A stretch of DNA of 64,000 nucleotides, from NCBI GenBank assembly GCA_019423745.1, contig JAHZAV010000003.1, positions 77,755 through 141,754 of the forward strand, given 5' to 3'. Below, piece after piece: positions 41,382 to 50,189 of the stretch. The notes below the pieces were generated by a model, which searched no databases, had not been told where the DNA came from, and saw nothing but the letters and a program-made list of their open reading frames with translations. This DNA comes from Lachnospiraceae bacterium. GTDB taxonomy: Bacteria; Bacillota; Clostridia; Lachnospirales; Lachnospiraceae. Position numbers and translations under genes: made by a program. The first letter of the stretch is position 1, and each line of letters opens with the position of its first letter.

Positions 41382-42329
41382 TTAGTTGGACTGTCTCTTT
41401 TTCTGGATGCAGTCAAATCCAACTGCAAGTGCAAGTACAATACCCATAACGATATTCTGTGTATAGCTGTCAATATTCATAAGAACCATACCATTTGTCA
41501 AAGCACCGATAATACAAGTACCTGCTACAACGCCTGACATCTTACCGGAACCACCGGCTACGGATACACCACCTAATACAACACAGGTGATAACCTTGAA
41601 TTCATATCCTGTTCCTGCATTCGGTGCACCGGAAGCGGTACGGGACAGAAGTACAATACCAGCCAAGCCTGAAAAGAATCCGGAAAGTGCAAATACAAGA
41701 TATTTTACTCTTCCTACACGGATACCGGAAAGTTTAGCTGCTTCCGGGTTACCTCCAACTGCATAGAAGTAACGGCCAAAATATGTTTTATTCAGGATAA
41801 AAGATCCAAGTGCAAAACAAATGATCATAATAACAACCGGTACCGGAACAGGTCCGATGTACATCTGACCAAACACATTAAATGATTCTGTAAATCCGTA
41901 AATTGGCATACCATTACAGATAATGTAAGTCAGACCTGAAAATGCAGTCTGTGTAGCAAATGTTGCAATCAAGGCTGGAATACCGATGGTAGAAACCATA
42001 AAACCATTGAGCACACCTACCAATGTAGATAACACTAAAGTAATAATGGTTGCTAAAATCCAGTTCACTCCTGCATTTACCATCAGATATGCACAAACAA
42101 TATTTACAAAAGACATAATCGAACCAATGGAAAGGTCGATATCCGCCAACAGAATGACAAATGTCATACCGATGGAAGCAATACCAAACACGGCTACCTG
42201 ACGAAGCAGTGTAAATATGTTACTCGGATTTACAAATCTTGGGTTTGCTACTGTAAATCCAATGACAAGAACTACTAATACAAGCCATATGGCATGTTCT
42301 TTTAATTGATATCCTACTTTATTTTTCAT
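41382..42329 (-). CDS. Ribose-type sugar ABC transporter permease
   Basis: A 315-residue membrane permease of the RbsC/AraH family with about eight to ten hydrophobic helices. It shows the signature DLSIGSIMSF near 67 and the coupling segment GGNPEAAKLSGIRVGRVKY near 200. It forms the channel with the ATPase encoded just upstream (5-base gap, with the ribosome site made by that gene's last codons). It is the last gene of the SDR-binding protein-ATPase-permease operon; a terminator follows. Confidence 0.92.
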   Translation of the reverse strand: MKNKVGYQLKEHAIWLVLVVLVIGFTVANPRFVNPSNIFTLLRQVAVFGIASIGMTFVILLADIDLSIGSIMSFVNIVCAYLMVNAGVNWILATIITLVLSTLVGVLNGFMVSTIGIPALIATFATQTAFSGLTYIICNGMPIYGFTESFNVFGQMYIGPVPVPVVIMIICFALGSFILNKTYFGRYFYAVGGNPEAAKLSGIRVGRVKYLVFALSGFFSGLAGIVLLSRTASGAPNAGTGYEFKVITCVVLGGVSVAGGSGKMSGVVAGTCIIGALTNGMVLMNIDSYTQNIVMGIVLALAVGFDCIQKKRQSN

Positions 42330-42334
42330 ATGGT

Positions 42335-43843
42335 TTAACCCTCCTCCATTCTCGCTGCGGATGCATATGCCATGATCGTCTCCTGACTGAACTCACCTTT
42401 GTCCAGAGAACCGGTCATATTTCCTTCTGACAGAACAACAATACGGTCAGACATACCCATCAATTCTTCCATTTCAGAAGAAATCATGATGATGGCCTTG
42501 CCTTCTTTTTCCACCAGCTCATTCATCAGTTTATAGATTTCATATTTCGCACCTACGTCAATACCTCTTGTAGGCTCGTCAACAATAATCAATTCTGCGT
42601 CAGCAGCCAGCCATTTTCCTAAAATAACTTTCTGCTGATTTCCACCACTTAAATTCTTCACAAGCTGATTCAGCGACGGAGTTTTAATAGCCATACTCTT
42701 CTCGTATTTCTCTGCAGTTTCTTTCTCTACTTTGGAATTAATTACACTCAAAGTTGAGTTTCTCTGATAAATAGGCATGTTAATATTATCTTTAATTGAT
42801 ACTCCCAAAAGTGCTCCATGACGTTTTCTGTCTTCTGGCACCAGAGCAATTCCAATATCAATTGCCTCTCTTGGACTCTTAGGATCAATCTCTTTTCCTT
42901 TAAAATACATCTGTCCAGACTGTTTCCGCACTGCACCGAAAATCATCTGTGCTAATTCTGTACGTCCAGCTCCTACCAGACCGCCAAGTCCAAGAATTTC
43001 ACCTTTGTGCACTTTCAGACTAATATTTTTATCACCGTTTCCAGTAACATTTTTCAATTCCAGTACAACTTCATTTTCATCTATGCAGTCGCCTCTCGGC
43101 GGATAAGACTGTGTCAGCTCACGTCCCACCATGAGTTTAATCAGTTCTTGTACATGGCTGTCTTTTGTGATTAAAGTTTTAATATACTCGCCGTCTCTTA
43201 AAACAACGATTCTGTCTGATAAGCGGTAAATCTCTTCCAGACGATGGGAAATATAAATAATAGAAACTCCCTCTTTCCGAAGTCTTTCCACTACTTCAAA
43301 CATACTTTCAACTTCCGCACTTGTCAAAGGTGCAGAAGGTTCATCCATGATCAGTATTTTTGCATTCTGCTGGATTGCCTTAGCAATTTCCACCATCTGC
43401 TGATATCCTACGGTCAGATTTTTCATCAATGCCTTCGGATCAATTTTAATATGTAACTGTTCAAATGCTTTGGCCGCCTCACGTTCCATGGCTGCCTTAT
43501 CAATCATAATTCCTTTTCTAATAGGCCTTCCTAAAAATAAATTTTCTGCTGCTGACAGTTCCTTTACGTTATTGAATTCCTGATAGATAATAGCAATACC
43601 GTTTTCTGCTGCCAGCTGAGGTGTCATACTTGTAAATTCTTTTCCGTTGACTACGATCTTACCGGAGGTGGGGATAACTGCTCCGGAGCAACATTTAATC
43701 AGAGTAGATTTTCCAGCTCCGTTTTCGCCGATCAGTGCCAGAATTTCCCCCTGTTTCAGCTCCAATGTAACATCCTTCAACGCAACAACACCCGGGTATT
43801 CTTTTCTTATATGCTGTAATTGCAATACATATTCTTCACTCAT
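42335..43843 (-). CDS. Ribose-type sugar ABC transporter ATP-binding protein
   Basis: This 502-residue fused double ATPase of the RbsA/AraG type has first-half Walker A GENGAGKST near 38 and D-loop region LIMDEPSAPLTSAEVE near 160. The second half has a degenerate Walker A (GLVGAGRTEL near 290), signature LSGGNQQKVILGKWLAA near 398 and Walker B LIIVDEPTRGIDVGAK near 418. The asymmetry is normal for this class. Its product energises the RbsC-like permease. A perfect hairpin lies between it and the upstream binding-protein gene. Confidence 0.93.
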   Translation of the reverse strand: MSEEYVLQLQHIRKEYPGVVALKDVTLELKQGEILALIGENGAGKSTLIKCCSGAVIPTSGKIVVNGKEFTSMTPQLAAENGIAIIYQEFNNVKELSAAENLFLGRPIRKGIMIDKAAMEREAAKAFEQLHIKIDPKALMKNLTVGYQQMVEIAKAIQQNAKILIMDEPSAPLTSAEVESMFEVVERLRKEGVSIIYISHRLEEIYRLSDRIVVLRDGEYIKTLITKDSHVQELIKLMVGRELTQSYPPRGDCIDENEVVLELKNVTGNGDKNISLKVHKGEILGLGGLVGAGRTELAQMIFGAVRKQSGQMYFKGKEIDPKSPREAIDIGIALVPEDRKRHGALLGVSIKDNINMPIYQRNSTLSVINSKVEKETAEKYEKSMAIKTPSLNQLVKNLSGGNQQKVILGKWLAADAELIIVDEPTRGIDVGAKYEIYKLMNELVEKEGKAIIMISSEMEELMGMSDRIVVLSEGNMTGSLDKGEFSQETIMAYASAARMEEG

Positions 43844-43870
43844 GTTCGTCCCCCTGTGGCTTATATTATT

Positions 43871-43895
43871 TAGAGGCGGTTAGAAACCGCCTCTA
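43871..43895 (-). other. Intercistronic hairpin between binding-protein and ATPase genes
   Basis: TAGAGGCGGTT and AACCGCCTCTA pair perfectly over 11 bp with a 3-base loop and no T-run after it. Such hairpins often protect the 3' end of an abundant binding-protein mRNA, giving more of it than of the membrane parts. That role is inferred. Confidence 0.7.
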
Positions 43896-43928
43896 TATCA
43901 TTATCTTCCTTGTTACCGAAGGTTGTAA

Positions 43929-44957
43929 TTACATTCCTGCAATGATATCATCGATGTTTTCATCGTTGATAACTGACAACTGTCTGAATACATTGTGGTC
44001 ATCGCCCTGGAATCCTGTACCGTCATCAGCTGCAACCTTTTCGATCATTTCCAGACAAGCAGATGCTGTATCTGTATTGGATCCTTCGAATCCTACGATA
44101 GCTCTTGCTGCTTCGTCGCCTGCTTTGATAGAATCTAACTGCTGCATTGTAACGTCAGTTGTGAAAACACCTACATTTTCAGGAATTTTACCAGCTCCGC
44201 CGTAGTGCTGAAGAAGTGCCTGATTTGCACCGTTCATTGGGCCAGCACCTGTTCCAACAAATACCTGGCAATCCGGATGTGCCTGAAGAACTGTTTCAAC
44301 ATTTGTCTGAGATTCCGGTGCTTCCAGACCTTCTGTTGTTGCTACGATTTCATAATTGTCTTCACAGTATTCTTCCAATCCAGCTTCAATACCATTCTGT
44401 CTCTCTAACAGAACCTTTGTGGACGGATAACCGATAACGCAAACCTGTGCTTTATTATCCGGTGTGAATTTCTCGTTGATAAAGTCAGCAGCCAATTTTG
44501 CGATTTCTTTTCCAAGTTCTGTGTTGTCAAGTACCCAGTTAGCTGTTGTGTTTTCCATTTCATCATCCCAGCACATAACCTTGATACCAGCATCAAGAGC
44601 TTCTTTACAAGCTGTTTCAACTGCATCAGGATCAGATGGATGAACCATGATTACGTCCACACCTGTTGTAACAAAGTTTTCGATCTGTCCAACCTGTGTT
44701 GCAGCGTTGTCTTCACAGTCGATCAGTGTGTACTCATATCCTTTGTCTTTCATGAGCTCTTCCAATTTGCCCATAACACCTGCCCAGTAGTCGTTCTTCA
44801 GGGACTGGATGGTGATACCGATTTTCAGCGAACCATCGTCACTTCCGCTGTCATCGCTGCTTCCGCTGTCGCTTGCTGGTGCTTCTGATGAGCATCCCAT
44901 TGCCATTGCTGAAACCATAGCTGCGCAAAGCAAAATACTTACCACTTTCTTTTTCAT
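43929..44957 (-). CDS. Sugar-binding lipoprotein of the ribose-type ABC transporter
   Basis: The 342-residue extracellular solute-binding protein has a signal peptide (residues 1-21) ending at the lipobox AMGC, with Cys22 as lipid anchor. A Ser/Asp/Gly linker follows (about 29-46), and then the RbsB-type fold: KIGITIQSLKNDYW, DVIMVHPSDPDAVE, VMCWDDEMENT and VCVIGYPSTKV. The ligand is probably a pentose, ketose or polyol; the neighbouring dehydrogenases point to a polyol. AAGGAGG precedes the ATG. It is expressed ahead of the ATPase and permease. Confidence 0.9.
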   Translation of the reverse strand: MKKKVVSILLCAAMVSAMAMGCSSEAPASDSGSSDDSGSDDGSLKIGITIQSLKNDYWAGVMGKLEELMKDKGYEYTLIDCEDNAATQVGQIENFVTTGVDVIMVHPSDPDAVETACKEALDAGIKVMCWDDEMENTTANWVLDNTELGKEIAKLAADFINEKFTPDNKAQVCVIGYPSTKVLLERQNGIEAGLEEYCEDNYEIVATTEGLEAPESQTNVETVLQAHPDCQVFVGTGAGPMNGANQALLQHYGGAGKIPENVGVFTTDVTMQQLDSIKAGDEAARAIVGFEGSNTDTASACLEMIEKVAADDGTGFQGDDHNVFRQLSVINDENIDDIIAGM

Positions 44958-45036
44958 ACATTTTCCTCCTTGAAAATAAATATTTTATAGCCTCTGCTAT
45001 TAGCTATCATAATAAAATGTTCGGACTTCTCTGCTT

Positions 45037-45813
45037 TTAGAAGCAGGTGAATGCGCCGTCTACTACAATGTCAGATCCGGTTGTAAATGTGCTTGTGTCT
45101 CCTGCAAGATATACAAGGATTGACTGAAGTTCTTCCGGTTTTCCGACTCTTCCCATCGGAGCCATGTCATTCCACTGAGCAATCAACGGTTTCAGATGAT
45201 CTGCATTCATGATCAATTCAGTTCCGATATATCCCGGGCTAATGCAGTTTACACGAACTCCTTTTTTAGCCCATTCTACTGCAAGAGATTTAGTTAAAAG
45301 AATAACTCCTGCTTTGGATGCATTGTATGCACACTGTGGTTGTGGAACATTTACAATATGTCCTGACATAGATGCCGTATTAATGATGGAACCATATCCC
45401 TGCTTCAGCATCTGTCTTCCTGCTGCTGTTGCACACAAGAACACACCATTCAGGTTGATATCAGTAACTTTTCTCCACTGCTCATATGTCATTTCTTCTG
45501 CTGGAACATTGATGCAAATTCCGGCGTTATTAAAAGCAGCATCCAGTTTTCCATATGTTTCCACAACCTTTGCAACCATCGCCTCAACCTGTTCCTGATT
45601 TGTCACATCAGCCTGAATTGCGATTGTTTTTGAACCAGTTGCATCAGCTATTTCTTTTGCAACTTTCTCAGCGCCATCCAAATTGATATCTACGATTGCC
45701 ACATCTGCTCCCGCTTCTGCAAAAGCCATTGCTGCACATCTTCCGATTCCGCTTGCAGCGCCTGTTACATAGATTGCTTTTCCGTCAAGTCTCATGCTTT
45801 CAATAATTCCCAT
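45037..45813 (-). CDS. Short-chain dehydrogenase/reductase (SDR), likely sugar/polyol oxidoreductase
   Basis: A 258-residue classical SDR. NAD(P) motif TGAASGIGR at 17-25, acidic VAIVDIN after beta2 (suggesting NAD preference), NNAGI near 95, catalytic Ser in NTASMSG near 145 and YNASK near 163 are all present. SDRs with this tail (DIVVDGAFTCF) are often polyol or ketose reductases. ATG 45813 follows AAAGGAG by 9 bases. It is first in the operon with the sugar ABC transporter, so it probably acts on the imported substrate. Confidence 0.87.
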   Translation of the reverse strand: MGIIESMRLDGKAIYVTGAASGIGRCAAMAFAEAGADVAIVDINLDGAEKVAKEIADATGSKTIAIQADVTNQEQVEAMVAKVVETYGKLDAAFNNAGICINVPAEEMTYEQWRKVTDINLNGVFLCATAAGRQMLKQGYGSIINTASMSGHIVNVPQPQCAYNASKAGVILLTKSLAVEWAKKGVRVNCISPGYIGTELIMNADHLKPLIAQWNDMAPMGRVGKPEELQSILVYLAGDTSTFTTGSDIVVDGAFTCF

Positions 45814-45902
45814 TTTCTCTGCTCCTTTCAGCCTTTCCATCAAAAGAGTCTTTTGTATACCCCTTTGATAAAACGGTTTTACAAATCTACTTTATGCAAC
45901 TT

Positions 45903-45932
45903 ATTATATACCAACCGATACATCTTGTACAA
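45903..45932 (-). promoter_or_regulatory. Promoter of the SDR-ABC transporter operon
   Basis: TATAAT (45903-45908) is perfect with a weak -35 TTGTAC (45927-45932) at 18 bases, implying activator help. A palindrome CAAAAGAGTCTTTTG (45841-45855) lies in the leader and might be an operator. Confidence 0.5.
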
Positions 45933-46007
45933 TATGCAATATTTCACAATTATTTTTTCAACATTTTATACAAATTGCATAATGTTATTTATTTGGCAAT
46001 CTCGTAA

Positions 46008-47057
46008 TTATTTGGCAATTTTCACAACAGCCTTCACAATCTCTGCCTTTTCATTTATGCTCCGATCCATGGCATTCTGAATATCATCAAAATCAAAAAT
46101 ATGGGTTGCAATTCCTTTCAAATTGACTTTTCCCTGTGCTACCGCATCAATAGCCATCGGATAAATGTGACGATAACGGAACACAGTCTTGAACGTAATT
46201 TCTTTGTCCAATGCCAAACTCATCATCATATTCATCATTCCTGTCTTCCCATAACCAACAAGAACAATATTAGAACCTTTTCTTACAACCTGAATTGCCT
46301 GATTTGTAGTAATCTCAGTTCCAGCTGTCTCAATAGCAAGATCAAAGCCTTCTCCATCTGTCAACTCTTTTGCTTTTTCCAGTACATCCACTTCTTTACT
46401 GTTAATTACTCCATCTGCCCCCAGTTCCATTGCTTTGTCCAGACGTTTCTGCATAATATCCACTACATATACTTTAGATACACCGCTCGCTTTCAAAGCC
46501 ATCATGGAAACAAGCCCTATACATCCTGCTCCAAATACAACTGCTGTCTGTCCAATGTGTGCACCTCCCTGGTTCGCCGCATGGAATCCAACTGCCAAAG
46601 GTTCAATCAAAGCCCCCTCTAATGTACTTACATTATCCGGAAGTTTAAAGCAAAGCCCTGCTTCATGGGCTACATACTCCTGGAAAACACCATCTACCGG
46701 AGGTGTAGCAAAAAACACAACATCCGGGCAAAGATTATACTTGCCCTCCCTGCAGAACTTGCACTTTCCGCATGTTTTGCCGGGTTCCAGAGCAACGCGG
46801 TCACCAACTTTCAAATGTGTAACATTTTTTCCAACCTCAACAACAGTTCCTCCTGGTTCATGTCCTAATACAAATGGCGGTTCTACAACATAATCTCCAA
46901 TTCTTCCCATTTCGTAGTAATGCATATCACTGCCGCAGATACCTACATATTCCAATTTCACCAGTACTTCGTTATCCTTCGGAACAGGAATCGGTCTTTC
47001 TACATAGCCCATCTTCCCTATCCCGTTCATTACAGCAACTTTCATGTTTCCTTCCAT
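46008..47057 (-). CDS. Zinc-dependent sorbitol/xylitol (L-iditol) dehydrogenase
   Basis: A 349-residue medium-chain dehydrogenase that oxidises polyols to ketoses with NAD. CGSDMHYYEMGRIGDYVV and GHEPGG give the catalytic zinc site (Cys and His near 44-72, Glu in EPLA near 156). CGKCKFCREGKYNLC near 98 binds structural zinc and GAGCIG near 177 is the Rossmann glycine motif. This is the sorbitol dehydrogenase subgroup. AGGAGG lies 9 bases before the ATG. It sits just upstream of the SDR/ABC operon and downstream of a ROK repressor. The last bases before its stop are echoed by a 12-bp direct repeat just downstream (45988-46019). Confidence 0.9.
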   Translation of the reverse strand: MEGNMKVAVMNGIGKMGYVERPIPVPKDNEVLVKLEYVGICGSDMHYYEMGRIGDYVVEPPFVLGHEPGGTVVEVGKNVTHLKVGDRVALEPGKTCGKCKFCREGKYNLCPDVVFFATPPVDGVFQEYVAHEAGLCFKLPDNVSTLEGALIEPLAVGFHAANQGGAHIGQTAVVFGAGCIGLVSMMALKASGVSKVYVVDIMQKRLDKAMELGADGVINSKEVDVLEKAKELTDGEGFDLAIETAGTEITTNQAIQVVRKGSNIVLVGYGKTGMMNMMMSLALDKEITFKTVFRYRHIYPMAIDAVAQGKVNLKGIATHIFDFDDIQNAMDRSINEKAEIVKAVVKIAK

Positions 47058-47133
47058 AATACCTTTCCTCCTGGTCTTTTTATTTTATACTTTAATAATG
47101 TGTCTAATAAAGTTTTGAAAGTAAAAGACACTT

Positions 47134-48306
47134 TTATATCGTGTCTATATACCTTTCGATCTGCAGGATAGCTGCCCCAAGGGCAGAAGCTTCTTTTTGA
47201 TACCTGCATGCATCAATATAACTTCCATCCCTGTCAAAAATATTTTTCTCTGCTGCCATTTTCCGAATTCTGTCTATATAAGGAGAAATATTACTTCCCA
47301 CGTAACCTCCAAGAACAATTCTGCAGTCAAAACACATTCTAAGATTATCAACAGCAATCACAAGGTTTTTCAGATATTCCTCCCAGACTGCCTGAAATTC
47401 TTCGTTACCCGCTTCCATTTCCAAAAAAAATCTTTCCAGATTTCCCTCAGTTTTGTCAGCCAACTTAAGTGCGGAACAATATGCATCCACACAACCTTCT
47501 TTTCCGCAATAACATTTTGATCCTCCTGGATGAATTACCATATGACCAAATTCACAGCTTCTCCAGTTGTCCCCCTCATAAAGGCTGAAAGTATCCCCCT
47601 GCCAAGGTGACCAAAATTTAATTCTCCCAACATCATCACGCAAAAGAACCGCCCCTCCAACCGTATTGCTAAGAGAAAAATATACCATATTCCCCGGTAT
47701 TCTCCTCCCGCTAATCTCTGTCACTGCCGCTGCATTCGCATCGTTGACAAGTTCACATGGATAAGGCATTTTCTCAATCCATTCCCTGCAGGATATACCA
47801 TAGACACCCAATGCATGAGAATTCGTAATAATTTGATCTCGGTTGTTAATGATCGCCGGTATAGAGATTCCCATTCCTTCGATTCTCTCCGACGGGATAT
47901 TGCATTCTTTTACAAACTCTTCTGTTAACCGAGCAATCTCCTCAAAATAAACATCCGAATAAGCAAACGACCGTCGTATCCTTTTATGTGCCAATGCACG
48001 TCCCGAAAGATCTGTGTATGTAATTCCTACATGATTTCTTGTAATATCAAGTCCCACTGCATATCGAATATCTCTTACTGCAGTAAGAACCTTTGCTTTT
48101 CTTCCGCCAGTAGATTCAAACTCACCGTTTACCTCTATCATCTGTTTTTTTTCCAATTCATTCACAATAGAAAGCACGGTTGGCGTACTAATATTCAACG
48201 CCATCGAAATCTCCGGCATGCTCGTTCTTTCTCGGCTGTTAATATAGCGAAACACCCGATTCCTGTTCATCTGTTTGACTTGAATATTGCTTGCATTCCG
48301 TCTCAT
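47134..48306 (-). CDS. ROK-family transcriptional repressor (second of the pair)
   Basis: The 390-residue repressor has an N-terminal winged helix (about 12-72; MALNISTPTVLSIVNELEKK) and a ROK domain with zinc motif CYCGKEGCVDAYC near 268. The C-terminal IVLGGYVGSNISPYIDRI and KEASALGAAI closely match the ROK protein at 40126, showing duplication. It is followed 76 bases later by the sorbitol-type dehydrogenase. A good promoter lies upstream; the nearest ribosome site (AGGGG) is rather far from the ATG. Confidence 0.9.
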   Translation of the reverse strand: MRRNASNIQVKQMNRNRVFRYINSRERTSMPEISMALNISTPTVLSIVNELEKKQMIEVNGEFESTGGRKAKVLTAVRDIRYAVGLDITRNHVGITYTDLSGRALAHKRIRRSFAYSDVYFEEIARLTEEFVKECNIPSERIEGMGISIPAIINNRDQIITNSHALGVYGISCREWIEKMPYPCELVNDANAAAVTEISGRRIPGNMVYFSLSNTVGGAVLLRDDVGRIKFWSPWQGDTFSLYEGDNWRSCEFGHMVIHPGGSKCYCGKEGCVDAYCSALKLADKTEGNLERFFLEMEAGNEEFQAVWEEYLKNLVIAVDNLRMCFDCRIVLGGYVGSNISPYIDRIRKMAAEKNIFDRDGSYIDACRYQKEASALGAAILQIERYIDTI

Positions 48307-48346
48307 TTTCTTATTTTCACCGTTCCCCTACTGTTAAGGCATGTTT

Positions 48347-48375
48347 ATTATAACACCTCATTTGTGTAAATTCAA
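48347..48375 (-). promoter_or_regulatory. Promoter of the second ROK repressor gene
   Basis: TTGAAT (48370-48375), 17 bases, TATAAT (48347-48352) on the minus strand, about 40 bases before the start codon. Confidence 0.72.
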
Positions 48376-48470
48376 TAATTTTTTCTCTTTATTTCGCTTT
48401 TAGATTGTCCAACATACATGAAACACGCATAAAATCAGGAAAATCATCCTTTGTTATTTTAAATTTTAAA

Positions 48471-48513
48471 TAAAAAAATTACCATCTTAACGAAATTATT
48501 AAGATGGTAATTT
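48471..48513 (-). terminator. Terminator of the dehydrogenase-M24-PrdA-like operon
   Basis: Perfect 15-bp stem (48476-48490 with 48499-48513; TTACCATCTTAA core) with an 8-base loop and a T7 run on the minus side. It lies 26 bases after the small PrdA-like gene. Confidence 0.9.
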
Positions 48514-48538
48514 GTGAATTTTTACACAAGGCTCTTTT

Positions 48539-48952
48539 CTAAATTGGAAGTTCTAAATAGATATCTTTTCCTTCCTTTATGGATATTACAACTTTTCCAC
48601 CTTTTACAGTGGCAACCGCTCCCTGTACGCTTGCAGCCACTTCCACTGCTGCTGGTGTTTTAGGCTCTTCCTTGTCCGGTTCTTCTTCTGATTCTACACT
48701 ATCTTTGAATCCCTCTACATTATCAGGCGTCAGCGGTGAAAGGGAATCACTTGTTTTTGTAAGCTTTGCCCCCAATACCTGACCAATTTTCAGACATCCA
48801 TCCAAAGATAATAAGCCGGAGTCCACCAGTTCATCAAAAATTGCCGGATCTTCCAGATTTGCTGCTTCAATTGTAATACCTGCTTCTGCCCTGCAACACA
48901 ATACTGCCGGATCATTTGCATGTTGTTTTGCTGTTTCAGCCGTAATAGACAT
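48539..48952 (-). CDS. Small protein resembling the N-terminus of D-proline reductase proprotein PrdA
   Basis: A 137-residue, acidic protein without membrane segments. MSITAETAKQHANDPAVLCC, NLEDPAIFDELVDSGLL and IGQVLGAKLTK, with a late KEGKDIYLELP, recall the N-terminal region of PrdA, the pyruvoyl-enzyme precursor of D-proline reductase. This is from memory and unsearched. The catalytic and pyruvoyl-forming part of PrdA is absent: the gene stops and a terminator follows. Cys19, Cys20 and Cys53 are present. A Glu/Pro-rich linker (about 88-100) separates two small regions. AGGAGG precedes the ATG. It follows the M24-fold gene by 154 bases. It may be a stand-alone scaffold or a remnant. Confidence 0.5.
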   Translation of the reverse strand: MSITAETAKQHANDPAVLCCRAEAGITIEAANLEDPAIFDELVDSGLLSLDGCLKIGQVLGAKLTKTSDSLSPLTPDNVEGFKDSVESEEEPDKEEPKTPAAVEVAASVQGAVATVKGGKVVISIKEGKDIYLELPI

Positions 48953-49106
48953 GATTCTCTACCTCCTAATTCTTTTCTTCCAAAGAATATTCTCTACCAA
49001 TAAGTATAGTAATCTTGTCCCTGAAAAGCCAATTGTTTTTCCGTATATATTTATAGGCTGATTCTATAACCTTTCTGTATTGCAGAAATCTGGCCCAGAT
49101 ATCTAA

Positions 49107-50186
49107 TTAGGATACAACCAAAATATCTGCAACACTCAAACTGCCATACTCCGTTTCCACATCAGAACATGGCCAATCTTTTGTTCTAGTCAATATTTCA
49201 ATCTGATCTCCAGACAAATATGTGGTTTCCTCACATTTTGTTCCCTCTATCGTGGGATTCCAGGCATAAGCCTGTCCTTCCAAAAGAACACCTTCTGTAT
49301 CAGGCGTAACCACAAATTCTCTGCATCCGTACCCTGTAGGCCCTCCTTGATGGTGCATCTTCCATTCTTCAGGCCACCCTACTTTGGCATAAAGTTCTTG
49401 TATTTTTTTGAAATATTCGCTATAACGCATTCCGTCCCGCATTATTTTCTGCATAGCTGCAAAAATGTACTGAGTCTTTTTCATTCTTTCTACGATCTCT
49501 TTATCCGGTTCTCCATAGCTGACGATTCTCGTCATACTAATATTTAATCCATACTTTTCTCCGCCAAGCACGACCATCACAGATTTCTCAATCTTCTTAT
49601 CTGACGGAACCGGATGACGGTATTTCAGTATCCTTTCATCACTACCCACCAGCACACAGTCCGGGCTGATTCCTTTTTCAATGCATCGACATTTCAGCAT
49701 AGCTGCAACTTCATTTTCTGTCTGTCCGGGTCTTGCCTGTCTGGCCACTCCTTCAACAATTTGTGCACATTCCTGTCCAATCTGACGGTAACGCTCCAGT
49801 TCTTTCTCGTTAAGCTGCATCCGAAGATCAATCAATTTTCTCTGAACGGCTTCCGTTCCTGGAATACCTGTATCAGAAGCATAATTTTTCCCTTCACAGT
49901 AACGCACCAAAAAACCGTCTAATGTTTCATACCAGGGCGCAAGAATACACTCTGCCTGCAGAAAATTCTGTTCCTCTCTCATTCTCGGGCAATCACTACT
50001 GTCAGCAATCATCTTTACTTTTCCGTTTTTTTCAATCACAAGAAAGGCAATACCTACTTCAGCATTTGTCACAACTGCATTTGCGTTTTCTTCTGTTACC
50101 CATTTAAAATTGTCTCTTCTTCCGAGAACGACTCCCTCATAAGGAGTCGTTCCCAGCCATTTTACAATCTTGTCTAAATTACTCAT
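49107..50186 (-). CDS. M24-fold protein (creatinase/aminopeptidase P type) lacking metal ligands
   Basis: The 359-residue protein has a creatinase-like N-terminal domain (about 1-130) and an M24 pita-bread domain (about 135-355; ECAQIVEGVARQARPGQTEN). Active metallopeptidases carry two Asp in a DxG...D-x-TR region; here it reads VVLGGEKYGLNISMTR, with neither Asp. The His (HHQGGPTGYG) and a late Glu (GDQIEIL) remain. This pattern is like creatinase, which needs no metal, so it is probably not a standard Xaa-Pro peptidase. It starts 3 bases after the zinc dehydrogenase stop and precedes the PrdA-like gene. Confidence 0.8.
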   Translation of the reverse strand: MSNLDKIVKWLGTTPYEGVVLGRRDNFKWVTEENANAVVTNAEVGIAFLVIEKNGKVKMIADSSDCPRMREEQNFLQAECILAPWYETLDGFLVRYCEGKNYASDTGIPGTEAVQRKLIDLRMQLNEKELERYRQIGQECAQIVEGVARQARPGQTENEVAAMLKCRCIEKGISPDCVLVGSDERILKYRHPVPSDKKIEKSVMVVLGGEKYGLNISMTRIVSYGEPDKEIVERMKKTQYIFAAMQKIMRDGMRYSEYFKKIQELYAKVGWPEEWKMHHQGGPTGYGCREFVVTPDTEGVLLEGQAYAWNPTIEGTKCEETTYLSGDQIEILTRTKDWPCSDVETEYGSLSVADILVVS

Positions 50187-50189
50187 TCT

